The notes beneath the pieces are model-generated. The model ran no database searches and had not been told where the DNA came from. It was given only the letters and a program-made list of their open reading frames with translations. The position numbers and the translations under genes are program-made. Shown here in pieces: positions 1 to 5,804 of a stretch of DNA of 6,160 nt; the stretch's first letter is position 1; every line of letters begins with the position of its first letter. Location: positions 1 through 6,160 of the forward strand of contig BQJV01000212.1 in assembly GCA_021604885.1 (NCBI GenBank), written 5' to 3'. The stretch comes from Acidimicrobiales bacterium (GTDB taxonomy: Bacteria > Actinomycetota > Acidimicrobiia > Acidimicrobiales > Aldehydirespiratoraceae).

Positions 1-1
1 G

Positions 2-1000
2 ATGACCTCCTACCGCGACGCGGGCGTCGACATCGACGCCGGCAACCGCACCGTCGAGCTGCTCGGCGATGTCGTCAAGGCGACGAACACGCCGGCCGTG
101 CTCTCCGAACTCGGGGCATTCGGTGGTCTGTTCGCGGCCGACGACCTCGGTCCGGGCAAGGTCCTCGTCGCGTCGACCGACGGTGTCGGCACCAAGGTCG
201 AGCTCGCGGCTCGCCACGGTGCATGGCGGGGCGTCGGTGCCGACCTCGTCAACCATTGTGTCGACGACATCCTCGTGCAGGGTGCCCGCCCGCTCTTCTT
301 CCTCGACTACATCGCGACGGCGTCGCTCGTGCCGGAGGTCGTGGCCGAGATCGTCACCGGCATGGCCGAAGCGTGTCAGGCGGTCGGGTGCGCACTCCTC
401 GGCGGAGAGACGGCGGAGATGCCGGGCGTCTACATGCCGGGCGCCGTCGACATCGCCGGCACGATCGTGGGCGTCGCCGATCGGGCCACGCTCTGGCCCC
501 GCACCGACGAGCTCGCCGAGGGCGATCTGCTGGTCGGCCTGCCGAGCCGCAGCCCCCACACGAACGGCTACTCGCTGATCCGCCTGCTGCTCGAGGAGAA
601 CGAGCCCACGGCGGAGATGCTCGAGTGGCTCCTGACCCCGCATCTGCCGTATCTCGACGCGGTGGACGACATCCAGGCGGCCGGCATCGACCCGTTGGCG
701 CTCGCCCACATCACCGGCGGCGGGCTCTTCGAGAACGTTCCCCGGGTGCTGCCGCCTCACCTGGCCGCCCGGTTCGAGCTCGGCAGCTGGGATGTGCCGG
801 AGCACTTCCGCACCCTGGTCGAGTGGGGATCCGTACCCGACGAGGAGTCCTTCCGGGTTTGGAATATGGGCCTCGGTCTCGTCGTCGTGGTCTCGGCCGC
901 GCAGCGAGCGCTGGTGAACGACGCCGGCCTCGCCGTCGTCGGAGAGCTGGTCGCGGCGGACGGTGACGAACGCGTCGCCCTGGTCGGGGACTGGCGGTGA
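2..1000 (+). CDS. purM: Phosphoribosylformylglycinamidine cyclo-ligase (AIR synthetase), PurM
   Basis: PurM is a cytosolic enzyme that closes the imidazole ring of FGAM with ATP to give AIR, the fifth step of IMP synthesis. The 332-residue product opens with the family's YRDAGVDIDAGN start (residues 4-15). It continues with STDGVGTK (58-65), the segment CVDDILVQGA-PLFFLDY (86-103), GGETAEMPG (134-142), PHTNGYSL (185-192) and HITGGGL-ENVPRVLP (236-251), in the normal family order. Length is slightly under the E. coli enzyme (about 345), mainly from a shorter middle section. The ATG at base 2 fits the family N-terminus, but only one base precedes it, so no ribosome site or promoter can be judged. 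The stop overlaps the purN GTG by 4 bp, so the two are probably translationally coupled. purF is a frequent upstream neighbour of purM but would lie outside the window. The family call is very secure. Confidence 0.97.
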   Translation: MTSYRDAGVDIDAGNRTVELLGDVVKATNTPAVLSELGAFGGLFAADDLGPGKVLVASTDGVGTKVELAARHGAWRGVGADLVNHCVDDILVQGARPLFFLDYIATASLVPEVVAEIVTGMAEACQAVGCALLGGETAEMPGVYMPGAVDIAGTIVGVADRATLWPRTDELAEGDLLVGLPSRSPHTNGYSLIRLLLEENEPTAEMLEWLLTPHLPYLDAVDDIQAAGIDPLALAHITGGGLFENVPRVLPPHLAARFELGSWDVPEHFRTLVEWGSVPDEESFRVWNMGLGLVVVVSAAQRALVNDAGLAVVGELVAADGDERVALVGDWR

Positions 1001-1608
1001 CGGGGCGCCTCGTCGTCCTCGCCTCCGGCTCGGGTTCCAATCTGCAGGCGTTGATCGATGCCTCGGTCGACGGCCGCCTCGATGCCACCATCGAAGCCGT
1101 CTACGTCAACCGCCGCTCGGCGTACGCGCGCGAGCGCGCTGACAACCACGGGATCGCCCAGGACTTCGTGCCGCTCGGTCCGTACCGTGACCGCCACCCC
1201 GAACCCCGCGCCGCCCGCGAGGCGTACGACACCGACCTGGCCGATCGGATCGCCGCGCACGAGCCCGACGCGATCGTGCTGGCCGGATGGATGCATCTGT
1301 TCACCGATGCCTTCCTCGGGCGGTTCCCGAACCGCGTGGTCAACCTCCACCCAGCGCTGCCCGGCACGTTCCCGGGGGCCCACGCCATCGATGACGCGTG
1401 GGAGGCGAAGGAGCGCGCCGGTCTCGCACAGACCGGCGTGATGATCCATCTCGTACCCGACGAGGGTGTCGACGACGGGCCGGTGCTGCTCTCGGAGGTG
1501 GTCCCGATCCGCGACGACGACACCCGTGACTCGCTCGAACAACGGATCCACGAGGTGGAACACCGTCTGCTCGTGGAAGCCGTGGCGACACTCATCGAGG
1601 CATCGTGA
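997..1608 (+). CDS. purN: Phosphoribosylglycinamide formyltransferase (10-formyl-THF dependent), PurN
   Basis: PurN transfers a formyl group from 10-formyltetrahydrofolate to GAR, giving FGAR, the third step of IMP synthesis. The 203-residue protein shows the N-terminal phosphate-binding stretch VLASGSGSNLQALID (7-21), LAGWMHLF (95-102) and VVNLHPALPGTFPG (114-127). By family alignment the catalytic Asn is N116 and the catalytic His is H118. The third catalytic residue, Asp, falls in DEGVDDGP as D159. Length matches the family, at about 200-210. The start is GTG at 997, preceded by GGGGA at 986-990 as a modest Shine-Dalgarno site. The GTG overlaps the purM TGA (GTGA), and the gene's own TGA overlaps the menA GTG in the same way. 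The purM-purN pair resembles the E. coli arrangement. Residues of about 62-80 look somewhat divergent, but the catalytic set is complete. Confidence 0.96.
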   Translation: MTGRLVVLASGSGSNLQALIDASVDGRLDATIEAVYVNRRSAYARERADNHGIAQDFVPLGPYRDRHPEPRAAREAYDTDLADRIAAHEPDAIVLAGWMHLFTDAFLGRFPNRVVNLHPALPGTFPGAHAIDDAWEAKERAGLAQTGVMIHLVPDEGVDDGPVLLSEVVPIRDDDTRDSLEQRIHEVEHRLLVEAVATLIEAS

Positions 1609-2498
1609 ACGCGCCGCCCACCGGCGCCCGGCTCTGGCTCGCCGGGGCGCGGCTGCGCACCCTGCCGGCTGCGATCGTGCCCGTCGCGGTCGGCACCGCG
1701 GTCGCGGTGGGGCAGGAGAGTGACACGGCCTGGTGGCGATCGCCGGTCGCACTGCTCGTCGCCCTCGCGCTCCAGGTCGGCGTGAACTACGCCAACGACT
1801 ACTCCGACGGCGTGCGGGGCACCGACGGTGAGGCCCGCGTCGGGCCGCTGCGCCTCGTGGGGTCAGGCCTTGTGCCGGCCGCGACGGTGAAGCGGGCCGC
1901 GACGCTCGCGTTCGCCTTGGCCGGGGCGGCGGGAACGGCGCTCGCGGTGGCGGTCGGGCCGGAGCTCTTCGTGGTCGGCGTGCTCTGTCTCCTCGCCGGG
2001 TGGACCTACACGGGCGGCCCGCGGCCCTACGGCTATCTCGGTCTCGGGGAGGTGTTCGTGTTCGTCTTCTTCGGGCTGGTCGCAACTGTGGGCACCACCT
2101 ACGTCCTGCTCGAACGGGTGGACGCCACCGCGGTCTGGTGCAGCGTCACGGTCGGGTTGTGGGCGGTCGCCCTCATGCTCACGAACAACCTCCGCGACAT
2201 TCCCGGCGACACCGAGGCGGGCAAGCAGACGATCGCGGTGCGCCTCGGTGACGCCCGCACCCGCGTTGTCTACCTGGGCACCCACGTCGTCGCCCTCGCC
2301 GTCGCGGTCGCCGCCACGCCGATCGCGGGACGCGTCGCCCTCGGCGCGCTGGCGGCGCTGCCGTTCGCCGGACTCGCGATCGCCGCGGTGCGCGGCGGTG
2401 CCCGCGGACCGGACCTGATCCCCGTGCTGGGGATGACGGCCCGCGCTCAGATGCTCGGCGGTCTCGGGTTGACCCTCTCCCTCGCGCTGACCGCCTAG
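1605..2498 (+). CDS. menA: 1,4-dihydroxy-2-naphthoate polyprenyltransferase, MenA
   Basis: MenA is a membrane-embedded UbiA-superfamily prenyltransferase that joins a polyprenyl diphosphate to 1,4-dihydroxy-2-naphthoate, giving demethylmenaquinone. The two Asp-rich metal-diphosphate motifs are present: NYANDYSDG at 61-69 and NNLRDIPGDTEAGKQT at 194-209. The rest is mostly hydrophobic helices (roughly 19-36, 47-63, 98-117, 120-135, 147-168, 175-192, 222-239, 244-262 and 284-297). Both the 297-residue length and the ARLRTLPAAIVPVAVG opening are typical of MenA. The GTG start at 1605 overlaps the purN stop by 4 bp, and GAGG at 1597-1600 may serve as a short Shine-Dalgarno. MenA rather than UbiA is favoured by the NNLRDI-GD-AGK motif and by menG nearby. 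The TAG stop shares bases with the stop of the convergent VOC gene, so any terminator would have to lie inside that gene. Confidence 0.94.
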   Translation: MNAPPTGARLWLAGARLRTLPAAIVPVAVGTAVAVGQESDTAWWRSPVALLVALALQVGVNYANDYSDGVRGTDGEARVGPLRLVGSGLVPAATVKRAATLAFALAGAAGTALAVAVGPELFVVGVLCLLAGWTYTGGPRPYGYLGLGEVFVFVFFGLVATVGTTYVLLERVDATAVWCSVTVGLWAVALMLTNNLRDIPGDTEAGKQTIAVRLGDARTRVVYLGTHVVALAVAVAATPIAGRVALGALAALPFAGLAIAAVRGGARGPDLIPVLGMTARAQMLGGLGLTLSLALTA

Positions 2499-2513
2499 AT
2501 GCGCTGGTTCAGC
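2486..2513. repeat. Bulged inverted repeat spanning the convergent menA/VOC stop codons
   Basis: GCTGACC (2486-2492) pairs with GGTTCAGC (2506-2513) apart from one bulged T. The 13-base loop contains the shared CTAG stop palindrome. No T-run follows on either strand, so it is not a canonical intrinsic terminator. It could be a weak bidirectional structure, or chance in GC-rich coding sequence. Confidence 0.3.
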
Positions 2514-2860
2514 TCGATCTGGTTGCCGGCCGGATCGTGGAAGAACGCCTGGAGGCACACACCGTCGATCGGACTCGGCTCGCCCACGTCGACGCCACGA
2601 TCGAGCAGCACCTTCCGGGCCTCGTCGATGTCGTCGACCGCGATGGCGAAGTGCGGACCGAAGCCCTCCACGAGCGGCAACTCCACGAGGTGGAGCTCCT
2701 GGGGACCCATCTGGAGCCAGACCCCGCCGATGCCGAGGTCGGGACGCTCGATCGGCTCGAAGCCGAGGGTGTCGACGTAGAAGTCGCGACAGGCGGCGAC
2801 GTCGTCCACATTGATCGAGACGTGGTGCACGCCCTTGGTGAACATCTGGGAGGTGGCCAT
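2495..2860 (-). CDS. VOC-superfamily protein (glyoxalase/bleomycin-resistance fold), specificity unknown
   Basis: This is a 121-residue single-module-pair VOC protein (two βαβββ units), probably a small cytosolic metal enzyme acting as a dimer. The first unit opens with VHHVSINVDDVAACRDFYVDTLGF (11-34). The second opens with GPHFAIAVDDIDEARKVLLDRGV (68-90), and the end is HDPAGNQIELNQ (108-119). Candidate metal ligands by family position are H13, H70 and E116, with H57 or E60 in the fourth-ligand strand (ELHLVEL). Such residues occur in glyoxalase I-like, epimerase and dioxygenase members, so the fold does not give the substrate. ATG at 2858-2860 lies 9 bp after the menG stop. No Shine-Dalgarno is visible because a GC-only inverted repeat fills that position. 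A later ATG (M6) would keep the fold but also lacks a ribosome site. It is the last gene of the minus-strand run. Confidence 0.9.
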   Translation of the reverse strand: MATSQMFTKGVHHVSINVDDVAACRDFYVDTLGFEPIERPDLGIGGVWLQMGPQELHLVELPLVEGFGPHFAIAVDDIDEARKVLLDRGVDVGEPSPIDGVCLQAFFHDPAGNQIELNQRI

Positions 2861-2878
2861 GGGCGGAGGTTACCGCCC
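2861..2878 (-). repeat. Perfect 6-bp inverted repeat at the menG/VOC junction
   Basis: On the minus strand GGGCGG (2878-2873) is followed by a six-base loop that contains the menG TAA stop, then CCGCCC (2866-2861), then directly the ATG of the VOC gene. The stem is all G-C. In the polycistronic mRNA it would fold exactly where a Shine-Dalgarno should be. No T-run follows, so it is not a standard terminator. A role in setting VOC translation or RNA processing is inference. Confidence 0.5.
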
Positions 2879-3601
2879 GCGCGTCGCCGTGATCAGATGA
2901 GCGCCGACGAAGACCTTGCGCTCGACGTCGACGAAGCCGGCCGCGGTGATCCGTGCCTGTAGCTCGGGCCACGGGGGCATGTACGCCAGCGACTTCGGCA
3001 GGTACTCGTAGGCGGTGCGGTCGGAGAACAGGGCGCCGATGCGGGGGACGATCCGGCCGAAGTAGATGCCGTGGCCCCACCGGAGCAGGCGGTTCTCCGG
3101 CTCCGCTGCATCGAGCAGCGAGATCCGTCCACCGGGGCGGACCACCCGGGCGAGCTCGTCGAAGAAGCCAGGGAGCTCCACGAGGTTGCGGAGTGCGAAA
3201 CCGCAGGTGGCGCCGTCGGCCGACTCGTCCGCGAGGGGGAGGGCGAGGATGTCGCCGTGCACCAACGGTGCGTCGGTGCGGGCGGCGACGAGCATGCCCA
3301 TCGACAGGTCCACACCGATCGGAACCAGCCCGGCCTTGGCGGACTCACGGCAGAAGTCACCGGTGCCGCAGGCCAGATCCAGGATCCGTGAACCCTCGGG
3401 CAGCGCCAACTTCGTGAGGGCCTTCCTGCGCCAGCGGACGTCGAGCCCGAAGGTCATGATCCGGTTCACCAGGTCGTAGCGGGGCGCGATCGTGTCGAAG
3501 AGCGATCGCACGGCCTCGCGCTTGTCCTCGCCCTCGGGGAGCGCATCGGGATCGAGGGTGACGCCGTCCGTTCGGATCGTGGCGTCGGCCGGGTCGGTCA
3601 C
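2870..3601 (-). CDS. ubiE/menG: Demethylmenaquinone methyltransferase (UbiE/MenG family)
   Basis: This SAM-dependent C-methyltransferase converts demethylmenaquinone to menaquinone at the membrane surface. The 243-residue protein carries the UbiE/COQ5 family opening FDTIAPRYDLVNRIMTFG (35-52) and W57. SAM motif I is LDLACGTGDF (74-83), followed by GVDLSMGML (96-104) and HGDILALPLAD (115-125). Then come the family stretch FALRNL (135-140), RVVRPGGRISLLD (152-164) and the late YEYLPKSLAYMPP (198-210). The GTG start at 3601 is chosen because it overlaps the upstream TGA (GTGA) and places the family motif at the usual position. Reading further upstream only adds 61 Arg-rich residues that are a shadow of the preceding gene. 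No Shine-Dalgarno is visible, so translation probably depends on coupling. menA at 1605-2498 supports MenG rather than a ubiquinone role. Confidence 0.94.
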   Translation of the reverse strand: MTDPADATIRTDGVTLDPDALPEGEDKREAVRSLFDTIAPRYDLVNRIMTFGLDVRWRRKALTKLALPEGSRILDLACGTGDFCRESAKAGLVPIGVDLSMGMLVAARTDAPLVHGDILALPLADESADGATCGFALRNLVELPGFFDELARVVRPGGRISLLDAAEPENRLLRWGHGIYFGRIVPRIGALFSDRTAYEYLPKSLAYMPPWPELQARITAAGFVDVERKVFVGAHLITATRGR

Positions 3602-3996
3602 CGGAAGTAGACCCGCTGGTACTCCGCGCTCTGTTGGTGCAGGAGCGCGGCGAGCACACCGACATCGAACACCAGACCGATCAGGTCGTAGCTCAGAGCC
3701 TCGCTCATACCGAGCACGACGGCGACGTTGAGCCGCAGCACGAACGGTGTGAGAGCGGCCGCCACGCCGAGCCGCCAACCCCACTTGTAGGAGTTGGCGA
3801 TGCCGAACGCGCCGGCCAGCGCGCCGAACGAGGCGAGCAGGATCATGACGTTGAAGATCGCCTGGGATCCGAACAGCTCGTAGCGACCGAGCGAACCGAG
3901 GCTCAGCACGCCGAACGCGCCGCGGATGTAGAGCATCACCTGGGCGATGTAGAGGGTTTGGGGAACCCGGTTGTTGATCCAGACCTTTTGACTCAC
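3598..3996 (-). CDS. Unrecognised small four-helix membrane protein
   Basis: I do not recognise this 132-residue protein. It has four likely transmembrane helices, at roughly residues 15-37, 46-67, 75-97 and 101-119. A short polar N-terminus (MSQKVWINNRVPQ) precedes them, and the tail QQSAEYQRVYFR is polar and ends in Arg. No signal peptide, cysteine pair or obvious metal or cofactor motif is visible; R25, R38, K71/R75 and R88 punctuate the helices. The GTG start at 3996 lies 27 bp below the rlmN stop with no Shine-Dalgarno. Instead CATAAT sits 6 bases upstream, as expected for a leaderless transcript. The TGA overlaps the menG GTG by 4 bp, so the two are probably co-translated. Real-gene status rests on the coherent hydrophobic pattern and this junction. 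Support for the membrane quinone pathway would be a guess from context. Confidence 0.78.
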   Translation of the reverse strand: MSQKVWINNRVPQTLYIAQVMLYIRGAFGVLSLGSLGRYELFGSQAIFNVMILLASFGALAGAFGIANSYKWGWRLGVAAALTPFVLRLNVAVVLGMSEALSYDLIGLVFDVGVLAALLHQQSAEYQRVYFR

Positions 3997-4017
3997 GGCA
4001 CCATTATGGAGGTGCCG
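3996..4017 (-). promoter_or_regulatory. 7-bp inverted repeat flanking a CATAAT -10-like element
   Basis: CGGCACC (3996-4002) and GGTGCCG (4011-4017) are perfect inverted arms around an 8-base spacer. On the minus strand the spacer holds CATAAT (4008-4003), five of six matches to TATAAT. It is followed by six bases and then the GTG start at 3996, the geometry of a leaderless transcript beginning at the start codon. I find no good -35 at a 16-18 bp distance. As DNA it could be an operator over the -10. In read-through mRNA from rlmN it would be a hairpin including the first base of the start codon. Function is inferred only. Confidence 0.5.
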
Positions 4018-4023
4018 GACCGG

Positions 4024-5100
4024 TCAGCGGCGCCGAGGCGGGTCGACGAGTTGGCGCGAGGCACGAAGCTGCCCGCACGCGGCGTCGATCTCGGTGCCGC
4101 GGGTGCGGCGGATGGTCGTGTTCACGCCGAGGTCCACGAGCTCGTCACGGAATTTCCGCACCCCGGCGGCCGACGTGCCCCGCGTGCGGTAGCCGGGCGT
4201 CGGGTTCAGGGGAATCAGGTTCACGTGGGCATGGAGCCGATGGCAGAGCGCGGCGAGTTCGCGGGCGTCGATCGGCTGGTCGTTGACGCCGTCGATGAGC
4301 GCCCACTCGAAGGACAGGCGGCGGTTCTTGGCGGCGAGGTAGCGGTCGCAAGCGTCCACGAGATGGTTCAACGGGTACTGCCGATTGATCGGCACGAGCT
4401 CGTCGCGGAGGTCGTCGTTCGCCGCGTGGAGCGAGACGGCGAGATTCACCGGCAGTGCTTCGTTCGCGAGCCGCTCGATCCCGGGGACGACGCCGACCGT
4501 CGACAGGGTGATGTGACGGGCTCCGATTCCGAGATCGCCGTGGATCCGCTCGACCGCGGCCCACGTGCGGTCGTAGTTGGCGAACGGCTCGCCCATCCCC
4601 ATGAACACGATGTTGGAGACGCGGCGCGGAGCCGAGGTGCGGCGGGCCCGGATGACCTGTTCGACGATTTCGCCGACCGACAGATGGCGGTCGAAACCGC
4701 TCTGCCCGGTGGCGCAGAAGCCGCATGCCATCGCACACCCGGCCTGCGACGACACGCAGACCGTCGTGCGGTCGTCGTAGTGCATCAGGACCGTCTCGAT
4801 GTGGTGGCCGTCGTGGAGCTTCCAGAGCCACTTGACGGTCTCACCGTCGTCGCTGACGGATTCGGTCTCCGGGGTGAGCCCCATGGGCAGGAGGTCGCCG
4901 AGGCGGGCCCGGAGCGCCTTCGGGACGTTGCTCAGATCGTCGAGCTCGCCACCCTGTCGGTGGATGCCCTCCCAGATCTGATCGAGTCGGTACGTGGGCT
5001 CACCGTCGAGCACGGTGGCCAATTCGTCACGGCTGACGTCGTAGCGCAGGGTGGGGCCGTCGCGTCGGGAGCGGCCAGCGGCATCGAGGGTGTCGGTCAT
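4024..5100 (-). CDS. rlmN: 23S rRNA (A2503-C2)/tRNA (A37-C2) methyltransferase RlmN, radical SAM
   Basis: RlmN is a radical-SAM enzyme that methylates C2 of A2503 in 23S rRNA, and in E. coli also A37 of some tRNAs. The 358-residue protein has an N-terminal helical domain (about 20-80: YRLDQIWEGIHRQGG, LSNVPKALR) and then the radical-SAM barrel. The [4Fe-4S] cysteines are CAMACGFC: C122, C126 and C129. Also present are IETVLM (101-106), FMGMGEPFANYD (166-177), ITLSTVGVVPGI (197-208), NLAVSLHAAND (219-229) and NLIPLNPTPG (294-303). The methyl-accepting Cys of the RlmN/Cfr mechanism is C342, in DAACGQL. ATG at 5098-5100 overlaps the upstream TGA as ATGA. Longer upstream reading is a shadow of the preceding gene. 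The key residues are complete, and the length is normal for the family. RlmN is favoured over Cfr by the housekeeping context. Confidence 0.97.
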   Translation of the reverse strand: MTDTLDAAGRSRRDGPTLRYDVSRDELATVLDGEPTYRLDQIWEGIHRQGGELDDLSNVPKALRARLGDLLPMGLTPETESVSDDGETVKWLWKLHDGHHIETVLMHYDDRTTVCVSSQAGCAMACGFCATGQSGFDRHLSVGEIVEQVIRARRTSAPRRVSNIVFMGMGEPFANYDRTWAAVERIHGDLGIGARHITLSTVGVVPGIERLANEALPVNLAVSLHAANDDLRDELVPINRQYPLNHLVDACDRYLAAKNRRLSFEWALIDGVNDQPIDARELAALCHRLHAHVNLIPLNPTPGYRTRGTSAAGVRKFRDELVDLGVNTTIRRTRGTEIDAACGQLRASRQLVDPPRRR

Positions 5101-5804
5101 CGGTCGAGCCGGTAGGCGCGGTTCGTGTGGTGGCGGGTGAAGCCGATACCGGCGTAGGTGGCGTTGGCCGGGTCGTTGTCCGACTCGACGTAGAGCATCC
5201 CGTGCTCGAGGCCGGCTGCGGTTAGCCACTCCAACCCGGCGAGGGTCATCGGCTTGCCGAGGCCGCGTCCGTGTGCGCTCGGGTCGATCGCGATCACGTA
5301 GATCTCCCCGAGCGGCGGTGCCTCGTCGCCGTGGATCTTCGTCCAGCAGAAGCCGATCAGGCGGCCGTCGCCGTCGTGATCGTGGAGCAGCCGGAACCCG
5401 TCGGCGTCGAACCAGGGCTCCTCCGTGGTGGCGAGCACCTTCTCGCGGGTGAGCCCGCTCTGCTCGGGGTGCCAGTGGAACGCCCGGTTGTTCACGCCGA
5501 TGAAGTCGTCGAGATCGTCGAGGGTGAATGCCCGGGTGGTGAGCCCGCTCGCGGTGTTGGGCAGCGTGCAGCGGAGCTGCCACAGATCGCGGTACTGCTG
5601 GAAGCCGATTCGGGTGGCGACCGAGTCGCTTGCGTCGTCGACTTCCTGGATCCAGAGCTCGACTGCGCCGTCGGGGTGGGAGTCGAGCGCGGACCGCAGG
5701 GCGTCGGTGAGGTCGGTGTCGTCACGGCCGCCGGCGCGCGGCGCGGCGACGTCCAGCACCCAACGGGTCGCGCCGTCGAGAGGTCCGTCAACACGCACGT
5801 CCAC
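5097..5804 (-). CDS. mshD: GNAT acetyltransferase, mycothiol synthase (MshD)-like with shortened N-domain
   Basis: The 235-residue product matches what I know of MshD, the acetyl-CoA-dependent enzyme that acetylates Cys-GlcN-Ins in the last step of mycothiol synthesis. MshD-like stretches are NNRAFHWHPEQSGLT (105-119), WFDADGF (131-137), LIGFCWTKIHG (149-159) and GEIYVIAIDPSAHGRGLG (166-183), where the HGRGLG segment binds acetyl-CoA pyrophosphate. LYVESDNDPANATYAGIGF (204-222) completes the C-terminal GNAT domain. E167 is a candidate general base by position. Full MshD is a tandem GNAT of about 315 residues. Here only the distal part of the N-terminal domain remains (about 1-82). I chose GTG at 5804, which sits 7 bases after TACGCT. 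GTG at 5798 or 5828 is possible, and the longer reading to 5924 would overlap nth by 93 bp. It is the first gene of the minus-strand run, overlapping rlmN by 4 bp. The family is secure; the substrate is inferred. Confidence 0.75.
   Translation of the reverse strand: MDVRVDGPLDGATRWVLDVAAPRAGGRDDTDLTDALRSALDSHPDGAVELWIQEVDDASDSVATRIGFQQYRDLWQLRCTLPNTASGLTTRAFTLDDLDDFIGVNNRAFHWHPEQSGLTREKVLATTEEPWFDADGFRLLHDHDGDGRLIGFCWTKIHGDEAPPLGEIYVIAIDPSAHGRGLGKPMTLAGLEWLTAAGLEHGMLYVESDNDPANATYAGIGFTRHHTNRAYRLDR

Noticed and set aside
757..2085. 442-codon minus-strand frame opposite purM, purN and menA
   Set aside because: Arg/Pro/Ala-rich shadow with no domain pattern; the + strand carries three well-supported genes.
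1863..3080. 405-codon minus-strand frame across menA, the VOC gene and the end of menG
   Set aside because: Composition is that of a shadow frame (His/Arg/Gly-rich). It crosses three genes with clear families in other frames.
3602..3784. 61-residue extension of menG
   Set aside because: Arg-rich and out of frame with the membrane-protein gene it covers. GTG at 3601 gives the normal family N-terminus and a 4-bp overlap.
3993..4004. ATG-GTG-CCG-TGA mini-frame just before the membrane protein gene (minus strand)
   Set aside because: Three codons with no ribosome site. It is more simply explained by chance overlap of CATAAT with an ATG, and if transcription starts at 3996 it is not transcribed from that promoter.
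3634..5115. 493-codon open frame on the + strand opposite the membrane protein, rlmN and the mshD end
   Set aside because: It is antisense to rlmN, whose catalytic motifs are complete. The translation is low-complexity and rich in Glu, Arg, Val and His, typical of a shadow frame in GC-rich DNA.
5101..5583. N-terminal extension of rlmN upstream of 5100
   Set aside because: RlmN begins normally at the ATG overlapping the preceding stop. The extension is an out-of-frame reading of the mshD-like gene.
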